Of a stretch of 64,000 nucleotides of DNA, positions 53,805 to 61,712 are shown piece after piece. This stretch comes from Ignavibacteria bacterium. Lineage in GTDB: Bacteria > Bacteroidota > Ignavibacteria > SZUA-365. Where the stretch lies: NCBI GenBank assembly GCA_002869275.1, contig PKTF01000379.1:1-64000 (forward strand), given 5' to 3'. The notes below the pieces were generated by a model, which was not told the DNA's origin, made no database searches, and worked only from the letters and a program-made list of their open reading frames with translations. Each line of letters starts with the position of its first letter. Within the stretch, counting starts at the first letter, position 1. Made by a program: the position numbers and the translations under genes.

Positions 53805-55970
53805 TTACTCCACGATCTTTCCGGCACGCAGCTCTCTTGCGAGGCGCTCGAGGCGGTAGATGTGATTCATTGCTTCTATCATCGCCGAGCTGTGAACGGA
53901 CACAGTACGGTTGCCCATCTCGGGTGCAAAGATGAATTCACCCGGCAGGCTCTCGATGTTGCCGTCGAATGCCAGGCCGACTACTTCCTTATTGCGGTTG
54001 ATGAGAGGACTTCCAGAATTACCACCGATGATATCATTTGTGGATACGAAATTCAGCGGTGTGCGCAGATCGAATTCCGCAGGCGGATTCTTCCAGCGCT
54101 CGGGAAGCGACCACTGCTCGTCTTTCGGGAAGGAATAATGACGGTCGTACATACCGAAATAGGTCGTGAACGACGGAGCCTTCGTGCCGTTGTAGCGGTA
54201 ACCATCAACGATGCCATCAGAGATGCGCAGCGTGAATGTTGCATCAGGCGGAACGCTGGTGCCATAAATTTCGAAAAGTGCGCGACCGAGAAGAGCGTTG
54301 TTCACTGCATCACGAGCACTGACATCGCGTGCGACCTGCTGTGCGGCGTCACGACGGGGCGTCGCCATTCGCGCGATCGCGATCAGAGGATCATTTGACG
54401 TGCGGGCGGACTCGGGAAAACCTTCGGCCAGTGCCGCGTACTTCACAGAGTCAGTAAGGATTGACTCACTCAGCAGACGCTTTGCCGCCTCGGCGCAGTT
54501 CTGTCCCTCAAACGCCATCTGCACCAGAGGATCGGAGTCTCCGAGCATGCTGCGCATCATTTTGAGCTTCTTCGTCAGTGCGAGGCGCTCCATGTCCATA
54601 TCGGGAGAGACGAACTTCGAGAGCGAACGCAGGGTCAGCTTCAGTGCGTTGTCCTGGTACGCCTTCGAGCGCTCCTCTTCCGGCTTGTCGATCTCACCCA
54701 ACATGCGGGCGAGGTTCATGGCCCTGTTGAGGTATTCCGAACCACCGAGCACTTCGAAGCGCAATCCGAGAAGATCAGGTGCGACTTCGCGTACCTTCTG
54801 ACGGGATGCAGCAATCTCATCCCAGATATGACCGTATTCGGCGGCCAGATTGGGCTTCGCCATGATCTGTCCCCTGAACTTCGAATCGAAGTCCTTGCGA
54901 CGCTGCATGAGAACATCGTTTTCCAGACCGTCGAGCTGACCTTTATACGCTTTTTGCGAGTTCGCCATCGAGAAGATCTGATTCGTCATCTCTTCCTTCT
55001 GCTCGGGGTGCAGCTTGATGTACTCTTTCAGAATATCGACGTAATCGTCGAGCAGGTTCGCTATCCACGGAAACTGCACGTCACGATTAAATTCGAGCTG
55101 GGCCGAGGTGCTGAGACGGCTGGTACTTCCGGGATTACCGACGGTGAATACGAGTTCGCCTTCGGCAGGTCCATTCGCGCTCCACTTGTAGAAATGCTTG
55201 GTCTTGAGCGGCTTTCCGTCCTCGTCGTATACGCGGAAAAAGTTGCAGTCGAGCGTGTAACGCGGGAACGTGAAATTATCATCGTCGCCACCGAAGAAGC
55301 CGAGAGAAAGCTCCGGCGAGAATACCAGGCGTACATCGTCGTAGCGCTTGTAGATATACGCGGAGTACTTTCCACCGTTGAAGAAAGTCACGAGCTGACA
55401 GCGGTTACCCGTCTCCTCGCTCAAGCGCTCTTCGATCTCACCGATTTTCTTGTCGCGTGCTGAAAGTCGTTCGCGATCTCCATCGACAGCGTCCATGGCC
55501 GCGATGACTTCGTTGGTCACATCACGGATTTCCACGAGCTGCTCGACGAAAAGGCCATCGACCTTGCGTTCGTCAGCGAGCGTCATTGCGACGAATCCAT
55601 CTACAGGGAGATTCTCCCCTTCAATCGAGACCGCCTCGACGGACTGACGTCCGCAATGGTGGTTGGTCATGACCAGACCGTCTTCGCTCACGAAGGAGGC
55701 GGAGCAGTACGTGGCAAAACGAAGAGCCGACATGCGGACGTCATCCATCCACTGCTGATCCGGCGTGAAGTTGTACTCGTCCTTGAAGTATTCCATGGGC
55801 GGGTAGTCGAAAGTCCACATCCGGCCGTTATCAAAACGCTCGGCCTCGATGCTTTCAAGTTTCGCCTGCTTGGCTTTTTGATACGGAGTCAGTTCCTGTG
55901 TACCGCCGCATCCGGCAATGAATGCTGCGGCGATGAGGAGCACGATCCCTTTCTGAAAGATGGTGCGCAT
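53805..55970 (-). CDS. S46-family dipeptidyl-peptidase lipoprotein (DPP7-like), copy 1
   Basis: A 721-residue protein with a lipobox (FIAGC, Cys21). Catalytic features of family S46: LVMTNHHCG (His104/105) near the N-terminus and GGNSGSP with Ser652. The residue 18 positions after this Ser is Gly670, in FDGNIES; in DPP7 this is Gly and in DPP11 it is Arg, so a preference for aliphatic/aromatic rather than acidic P1 residues is predicted. Such enzymes release dipeptides from the N-termini of oligopeptides and feed amino-acid fermentation in Bacteroidota. It lies 166 bases from a paralogous gene on the same strand. Confidence 0.92.
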   Translation of the reverse strand: MRTIFQKGIVLLIAAAFIAGCGGTQELTPYQKAKQAKLESIEAERFDNGRMWTFDYPPMEYFKDEYNFTPDQQWMDDVRMSALRFATYCSASFVSEDGLVMTNHHCGRQSVEAVSIEGENLPVDGFVAMTLADERKVDGLFVEQLVEIRDVTNEVIAAMDAVDGDRERLSARDKKIGEIEERLSEETGNRCQLVTFFNGGKYSAYIYKRYDDVRLVFSPELSLGFFGGDDDNFTFPRYTLDCNFFRVYDEDGKPLKTKHFYKWSANGPAEGELVFTVGNPGSTSRLSTSAQLEFNRDVQFPWIANLLDDYVDILKEYIKLHPEQKEEMTNQIFSMANSQKAYKGQLDGLENDVLMQRRKDFDSKFRGQIMAKPNLAAEYGHIWDEIAASRQKVREVAPDLLGLRFEVLGGSEYLNRAMNLARMLGEIDKPEEERSKAYQDNALKLTLRSLSKFVSPDMDMERLALTKKLKMMRSMLGDSDPLVQMAFEGQNCAEAAKRLLSESILTDSVKYAALAEGFPESARTSNDPLIAIARMATPRRDAAQQVARDVSARDAVNNALLGRALFEIYGTSVPPDATFTLRISDGIVDGYRYNGTKAPSFTTYFGMYDRHYSFPKDEQWSLPERWKNPPAEFDLRTPLNFVSTNDIIGGNSGSPLINRNKEVVGLAFDGNIESLPGEFIFAPEMGNRTVSVHSSAMIEAMNHIYRLERLARELRAGKIVE

Positions 55971-56080
55971 AATGTTACCTGAAAGTGAAACGTATTAGAG
56001 ACTGCTAATCCTTTTTCCCTGATTCGGGAATTCCAATAAAGTACGAAAATTCCATGATATGTGGTCCCAATTACATCTTG

Positions 56081-56126
56081 TATCAACGATAACGCCGCTT
56101 CTTCTGAAGCGGCGTTATCGTTGATA
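56081..56126 (-). terminator. Long perfect hairpin behind the second S46 peptidase
   Basis: A 21-base perfect inverted repeat with a 4-base loop (TTCT) starts 10 bases after the peptidase stop. No T run follows on either strand, so it may act as a termination or mRNA-stabilising element between the two peptidase genes. Confidence 0.7.
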
Positions 56127-56136
56127 GCCTTGAATG

Positions 56137-58317
56137 TCAGCGCATGTTCGGGAGACTGCCGCGCTCGAGTTCCTTGGCGACCCGTTCGGCACCGAAAATG
56201 TGCCGCACTGCTTCGAGAATGCCCGAGGAATGCACGGAGACGGTACGATTGCCCATGTCTTCAGCAAAAATGAAATCGCCAGGGAGGCTTTCAATGTTTC
56301 CGTCGAAAATGAGTCCGACGACTTCGCGATCGAGATTGATCATCGGACTGCCACTGTTACCCCCGATGATATCATTGGTCGAAGAAAAATCGAGAGGCGT
56401 GCTCATATCGAATTCCGCCGGCGGGTTCTTCCAGCGATCGGGAAGGTCCCACGATTCCTCGCCGGGGAAAGAATAATAGCGGTCGTACATGCCGTGGAAG
56501 GTCGTATGTGCCGGAGCCCGCGTGCCGTTGTAGTCATATCCTTTCACCACACCGTCGGCGATGCGCAGTGTGAATGTGGCATCCGGCGGGATATTCGTGC
56601 CATAGACATCAAACAATGCGCGTCCGAGAAGCGTGCGGTTCACCTGGTCGCGGGCGCTGGTCTCGCGTGCAACCTGCGTCGCTTCCTGATAACGCGGTAA
56701 CGCCATATTTGCAGCAGCGACAAAGACATCCTTGCAGGCACCGATCGCAGCGGGGGCTCCATCGACCAGCGTGGCGAGCTTTGCGGAATCCGTGAGAACG
56801 GAACCGTCGATCAATGCACGGGCGGCATCTACGCAGTTGCGTCCCTGCAGCAATGTCTGAATCACGGGGTCGTCCTTGCCGAGCATCTTTGCCATCAATT
56901 TGAGCTGACGCTCGAGGGTCAGGCGATCGAGATCCATATCAGTACGGACCGGGTTCGCGATCGATTTCTTCGTCAATTCGAGTTTGCTGCCTGTATACGC
57001 ATCGGCACGATCCGCTTCCGGCTTCGCGAGCTGATCTGCAAGATTTGCCAGCTGCGCAGCCTTGGAGAAGAACGCGGATACGCCGAGTCCGCCACTGCGG
57101 AATGCGTACAGGTCACCGGCGACCGCGCGCGTCTGCATGCGGGTTTCCGCGATCTCATCCCACACATGGCCGTATTTCTCCTTCAGTTCCGGCCGCTTCA
57201 TGACCTCGGCCTTGAACTGGCGGTCAAAATCACGACGGCGCTGCAGGAGAACGTCGTTGCGCAGACCTGAGAGGCGCCCCATATATGCCTTCTGTCCGTT
57301 GGCGATACTGAGAATGTCCGTGCGCATCTGTTCTTTCTTCTCAGGATACATCTCCGTGTAGGTGAGCAGCGCATCCATGCGATTGTTGAGCAGGTCCGAA
57401 ACGAACGGGTACTGCACATCGCGATAATATTCGAGCTGTTCGGTTGTACTCAGACGATTGGTGCTGCCCGGATTTCCGATAACGAACACACCCTCGCCTT
57501 CCTTGGCACCGGACTTGCTCCAGTTGAAGAAATGATCAGGCTTGTACGGTTTTCCATCTTCGTCATACACGCGGAAAAACGTCACGTCGAGTCCGTAACG
57601 CGGGTAGGTGAAATTGTCATCTTCGCCGCCGTAATGCGCGACTTGAAGTTCAGGAGCGAATACCAGGCGCACGTCGTCAAACCGCTTGTACAGGTAAAGC
57701 GAATACTTCCCGCCATTATAGAGCGTCACGACCTGTGCGCGATATCCTGTTTCTTCCTCCACAGCCTTGGAGATCCTGTCTGTCGTCGCATCACGTGCGT
57801 CGAGACGTGCCTGGTCGGTCTCTGCAGCATCCATCGCCGCGTGCACGTCTTTTGAGATGTCACGGATCTCGATCAGCTGTTCGACGAACAGGTCCGGGAC
57901 CTTCCTCTCATCCTCGAGGGTTTCAGCGAAGAATCCGGTGTCCAGCAGAATTTCACCTTCCTCCTGCACATCGACGATCGGGGATCGCGAACAGTGATGG
58001 TTCGTCATCACGAGCCCATCGCCGCTCACGAAGGAGGCGGAGCACCAGGTGGCGAAGCGGAGGGCCGACAAGCGAACATCCTTGAACCACTCATCATCGG
58101 GACTGAAGTTGTAGGTCTCTTTGAAATACTCAACCGGAGCATCTTCGAATGTCCACATACGTCCGCTGTCAAACGGACCTGCTTTCACCTGTTCGAGCTG
58201 CTCTTTTTTTGCCATTTCGTACGACGACATACTGCCGCTCGATCCACAACCAGTGAGGAGAGCGATCGTCGTCACGATGGCAACGGAACGGAAAACGTTG
58301 CGTAGCATCATGGTCAT
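56137..58317 (-). CDS. S46-family dipeptidyl-peptidase lipoprotein (DPP7-like), copy 2
   Basis: A 726-residue protein. The ATG chosen (MTMMLRNVF) follows AGGA by 7 bases; a reading from 58344 adds nine unlikely residues. Lipobox LLTGC with Cys24. S46 motifs: LVMTNHHCS near residue 107 and GGNSGSP with Ser655; the specificity residue is Gly673 (FDGNIES), again DPP7-like. It aligns along its full length to copy 1, with many identical blocks such as RMWTFxxxPxEYFKxxYNFxPD and NRTVSVHSS. Both probably act in the periplasm on peptides taken up from outside; different specificities are likely but not readable from sequence. Confidence 0.92.
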   Translation of the reverse strand: MTMMLRNVFRSVAIVTTIALLTGCGSSGSMSSYEMAKKEQLEQVKAGPFDSGRMWTFEDAPVEYFKETYNFSPDDEWFKDVRLSALRFATWCSASFVSGDGLVMTNHHCSRSPIVDVQEEGEILLDTGFFAETLEDERKVPDLFVEQLIEIRDISKDVHAAMDAAETDQARLDARDATTDRISKAVEEETGYRAQVVTLYNGGKYSLYLYKRFDDVRLVFAPELQVAHYGGEDDNFTYPRYGLDVTFFRVYDEDGKPYKPDHFFNWSKSGAKEGEGVFVIGNPGSTNRLSTTEQLEYYRDVQYPFVSDLLNNRMDALLTYTEMYPEKKEQMRTDILSIANGQKAYMGRLSGLRNDVLLQRRRDFDRQFKAEVMKRPELKEKYGHVWDEIAETRMQTRAVAGDLYAFRSGGLGVSAFFSKAAQLANLADQLAKPEADRADAYTGSKLELTKKSIANPVRTDMDLDRLTLERQLKLMAKMLGKDDPVIQTLLQGRNCVDAARALIDGSVLTDSAKLATLVDGAPAAIGACKDVFVAAANMALPRYQEATQVARETSARDQVNRTLLGRALFDVYGTNIPPDATFTLRIADGVVKGYDYNGTRAPAHTTFHGMYDRYYSFPGEESWDLPDRWKNPPAEFDMSTPLDFSSTNDIIGGNSGSPMINLDREVVGLIFDGNIESLPGDFIFAEDMGNRTVSVHSSGILEAVRHIFGAERVAKELERGSLPNMR

Positions 58318-58422
58318 AACATTCCTGTTCTTTAAACAATACATGTATTGAAGTGCATCACATGCAGATGGTCCATCGGAAAAAATACGAAATTATCGCT
58401 ACAATCAGAGGAAGGTCCTTCC

Positions 58423-58971
58423 TCACCCCGGCATGACAAGAAATTCCTCGGGAATGGGTGTATCCTCCCGTTCCTCGTCCCAGAGAACTGAAACGATCCA
58501 CCAGCGTGATCCGTCGAAAAACAGCTGAATACTGTTGATACCTCGTGTAAATGGAACCGGATCGAGCTGCGAATGATAGCTCTCATACGTGCTGAAGACC
58601 TGAGCCATGTTTCCAAAACGCTGCACCTGTCGACCAATCTCCTTTTCGTGGAAACTGTTCGCCTCGAAGAAGGTCGTGGCGAAACTGATGTATTCCTCAA
58701 CAGAGACGTTTCGCAGTTCGGTTTGTTCATCACCGCGCCAGATCACCGGCATCAGACGCGCGTCCTTCACGAATAATGCGCGCATGCGATCCCAATTCCT
58801 TGATGCGCCGGCTTCACCGGAAACCGAAGCATACAGGGCGGTGATAATTGCATCGATACTCGCCCCGTCACCAGCACGGAAAGACCGCTTCTTTTCGGTG
58901 GTGAACGCCTGAAGATTTGTCGCACTGAGAATGAGCAGGAATGCCAGAGAAAGCCGGATCAGTGTAATCAT
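58423..58971 (-). CDS. Secreted SnoaL/NTF2-like protein
   Basis: A 182-residue protein whose ATG follows AGGAGGG by 6 bases. A signal peptide ends near TNLQA. The mature part matches the DUF4440/SnoaL pattern: IDAIITALYASVSG, NWDRMRALFVKDARLMPV, SVEEYISFATTFF, and the strand GINSIQLFFDGSRWWIVSVLW. The NTF2-like fold can be enzymatic or ligand-binding. No catalytic residues can be named. It is flanked by the S46 genes and the polysaccharide operon without obvious coupling to either. Confidence 0.75.
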   Translation of the reverse strand: MITLIRLSLAFLLILSATNLQAFTTEKKRSFRAGDGASIDAIITALYASVSGEAGASRNWDRMRALFVKDARLMPVIWRGDEQTELRNVSVEEYISFATTFFEANSFHEKEIGRQVQRFGNMAQVFSTYESYHSQLDPVPFTRGINSIQLFFDGSRWWIVSVLWDEEREDTPIPEEFLVMPG

Positions 58972-59142
58972 ACGAAACCCTCCTGATAGTGCCATCATAC
59001 TGGTATTCGTAAAAAACACGCTTTTGTTTCCATTTTTGTTTTTTCTCTTCCTCAAAACTACCCCACAATCTCAGTTCTTCCATTCTGCCACCCGGACATA
59101 CCGCCTCTCACCCCCACTTTTCGTGCCTGCCACCCTCCGATC

Positions 59143-60426
59143 TCACCAGTCTCCCGAGAGCACCAGCGCCACCTGATTAATGTTGTAATCGTGATAGGCA
59201 TTGTTCGACCGGTTGCGGATGTAGTTGTAGGCAAGGCCGACTGACAATCCCTTTCCCGCGCTGTTCCGAAAAAACGGGTACAGCGCCTGGAGCCGCAGTT
59301 CGACCCGATTATCCACGCGTTGCGGCGCTCCCGGACGCGCAACACCATTGAGATCCGTTGCCGTGCGCGGGTAATCCTTCTGAAGAAATGCGAGGACATT
59401 GGTGGTGCGAATATTCCCGGGCAGCGTGCCATCCATCTGCAAACGCAGTTCGTCTGCCTGATACCCATATCTGTCGTCAAAAATCTCATCCTCGCTGAGA
59501 CCGAATATCGCGTCCTCGCGAACATAGCGCGCATCGGTGGAGGGATTGCTTCGCCGGACATAGGACAGGGACAGGGGGGCTCGGGCGAACAACCGGTAAC
59601 TGAGACCTCCTGAAAAGACGAACTGTGCCGTCGATGGAGTGGAGAACTGCGAAATGACCGCTACAGGAGGCTTGATCCCTCCTTTCCCTTTCCCCGGCTT
59701 GCCGTCGCTGACCCAGAGCGTGTCGCTCATGGATGCCGTATACGATTTGAATCCGCCATCCGCTGAACCGAACAGCTCCCATCCGCTCCCCAGTGCATGA
59801 CTGAACAACGCTCCTGCGTAGTGCTCGACATGGGTGAACTGCTCGAGATTCGGATACTGTTTGTACTGAATCGTGTAATACAGCCGGCTCATCAAATCGC
59901 CCGCGACATGCCTGCGCAGACGCAGGAGCAGCGAACCCCGGTTGAAATCATAGAAATCCCAGTTATCATGATCCAGCCGCATTCCGACTTGAGGGATCAC
60001 AAAAAGATAGGAGACGAGACTGTCGCTGAACACCTCCTGTTCAATCGCGACGTCTGCAGGCGGCGGTGACGGTCCTGACTGATGCGCGTACAGTTCATGT
60101 GACATCGCCGCCGCGCTTTCACTGCCGTCGTTTCGATAATTTAATTGAAATTGCGAGTACGAGCCGAGGGTGTGGATGTTGTACGTGCGATCGGCATACG
60201 TGCGAAAAAGGACGAGGGCGCCGTAGTAATACCCCTGATGATAGCTGTGCTCCCCCGAGAATCCGGCAGAGACCGCACCAAACAGGGCATGGTACACATC
60301 CTCGCGTTTCTCATAAAAAGCGAAGGAATTATCATCGTACATGCTCGAGGTGTAGAGCGATACACTGACCTGCGCCGTGAGTTCAGCAGAGAAACAGAGC
60401 ATGAGCACAACGATGGCGACCCTCAT
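59143..60426 (-). CDS. Outer-membrane beta-barrel of the polysaccharide operon
   Basis: A 427-residue protein with a signal peptide ending at AELTAQ. The mature chain is rich in alternating aromatic strands (SVSLYTSSMYDDNSFAFYEKR, YYYGALVLFRTYADRTYN, SLLLRLRRH, LRLQALYPFF) and ends with NQVALVLSGDW, a barrel-type last strand. It is not a member I recognise of a named family. It is the last gene of an operon with a processive glycosyltransferase (ATGA overlap) and a glycosidase-like protein, so it is a candidate outer-membrane exit pore for the polymer. Its size would suit a 16-18-strand barrel, but strands were not counted precisely. Confidence 0.7.
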   Translation of the reverse strand: MRVAIVVLMLCFSAELTAQVSVSLYTSSMYDDNSFAFYEKREDVYHALFGAVSAGFSGEHSYHQGYYYGALVLFRTYADRTYNIHTLGSYSQFQLNYRNDGSESAAAMSHELYAHQSGPSPPPADVAIEQEVFSDSLVSYLFVIPQVGMRLDHDNWDFYDFNRGSLLLRLRRHVAGDLMSRLYYTIQYKQYPNLEQFTHVEHYAGALFSHALGSGWELFGSADGGFKSYTASMSDTLWVSDGKPGKGKGGIKPPVAVISQFSTPSTAQFVFSGGLSYRLFARAPLSLSYVRRSNPSTDARYVREDAIFGLSEDEIFDDRYGYQADELRLQMDGTLPGNIRTTNVLAFLQKDYPRTATDLNGVARPGAPQRVDNRVELRLQALYPFFRNSAGKGLSVGLAYNYIRNRSNNAYHDYNINQVALVLSGDW

Positions 60427-61712
60427 GGCGTCCCTCCGGATGCTTCCTCGTCCTCATGACGAAAGCGCACGGTCTTGGCCCATGTCATGCGCTCCTTCCG
60501 TATCACATCCAGATACATAGCCCTCGCCACCACCACGAGCCACAGCTGACAGTACGTCAGGTACATGACTCCGATCAGCAGGAAAGCGGTGAAGGAATCC
60601 TCCCGGTCATACGACAATGCAAGCATGATTTCAGCGAAAAACAGCACCACCGCCATCACCCAGACCATGGTGTACGGTCCGGGCAGTGGTATTGCGATAA
60701 GGCCTGCGGCAGACGCCAGGAATAGCAGGTCGGATATCACGATTGCGACAAAGAACACGTAATACAGAGCGATGGAGTACAGTAGTTCGAAACGCATCCG
60801 GAGACTGCGCACTTCGCCGCGCTGCTGCAGAAATTTTCGTGATACGTAGTTGTTGCCACGCACCCAGCGCGTGCGCTGCTGGATCCAGACCGACCACGTC
60901 TCCGGTTCCTGTTCGAACGTCACGGAATAGGGAATGAATTTGATTTTCCATCCCTTCATATACATCCGTATGCTCAGCTCGCTGTCTTCGGTTATCGCGT
61001 CTTCGTCCCAGCCGCCGAGTTCCTCGACGATGGAACGGCGAATCACAAAATTGGTGCCGGGCAGAGTGGAAATATGCAGCATCTTCCAGCGTCCCGCCTG
61101 CAGGATGCTCTGAAAACTCAGCGTTTCGATATTGATGAAGCGTGTCAGAAGCGTGCGGTTCTTGTTCACCGTGCGGAATTTCCCGAGTACCGCACCAAGT
61201 TCGGGGTGCTCGAGCAGTTGGATGACAAGATATTTCAAAGCATCCGCTGCCGGCGTGTTGTCAGCGTCATACACCGCGATGAACTCATGTGCTGCCTGTG
61301 TGATTCCCAGGTTCAGCGCACGCGACTTACCCTTTCCGCCCTCACCTTCGGGCACATCGTAACACACGACACGCGAATCACGTGCGGCGATGGTCTTGAC
61401 GATGTCTCCGGTTCCGTCGCTGGAACCGTCATTGATCACGATGATCTGTAGCCGGTCCGCCGGATATTCCAGCGCGCACATGGCCTCCAGCGTACGTTCG
61501 ATCACCACGGCTTCATTGTGCGCGGGAATCAGAATGGTGACACCGGGGAAATCATACTCTCGTGCATCAACCGTCCGTTTCTCCCGGTGCGAGGAGGATT
61601 GGTGAAAATACCCGGCCAGGGTGAGCAGCAGCTGCCATCCGATCATGAACCAGATCAGGATGACCGCAAGAACAAAGAGCGCACTGATGATGTCATGCTG
61701 GAATGCTTCCAT
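60423..61712 (-). CDS. Processive GT2-family polysaccharide synthase (PgaC/BcsA-like)
   Basis: A 429-residue inner-membrane glycosyltransferase. The ATG (MEAFQHDIISALF) shares its A with the upstream TAA stop; a longer reading is rejected. One N-terminal helix (about 10-33), a cytoplasmic GT-A domain (about 55-300) and about four C-terminal helices. Catalytic motifs of processive synthases are all present: Asp95 (INDGSSDG), Asp149/Asp151 (DADN), TED at 241-243 and QRTRW (Gln279-Trp283, the QxxRW motif). It probably polymerises and extrudes a beta-linked polymer, closest in layout to poly-N-acetylglucosamine synthase PgaC. No PgaD or PilZ domain is seen. Confidence 0.88.
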   Translation of the reverse strand: MEAFQHDIISALFVLAVILIWFMIGWQLLLTLAGYFHQSSSHREKRTVDAREYDFPGVTILIPAHNEAVVIERTLEAMCALEYPADRLQIIVINDGSSDGTGDIVKTIAARDSRVVCYDVPEGEGGKGKSRALNLGITQAAHEFIAVYDADNTPAADALKYLVIQLLEHPELGAVLGKFRTVNKNRTLLTRFINIETLSFQSILQAGRWKMLHISTLPGTNFVIRRSIVEELGGWDEDAITEDSELSIRMYMKGWKIKFIPYSVTFEQEPETWSVWIQQRTRWVRGNNYVSRKFLQQRGEVRSLRMRFELLYSIALYYVFFVAIVISDLLFLASAAGLIAIPLPGPYTMVWVMAVVLFFAEIMLALSYDREDSFTAFLLIGVMYLTYCQLWLVVVARAMYLDVIRKERMTWAKTVRFRHEDEEASGGTP

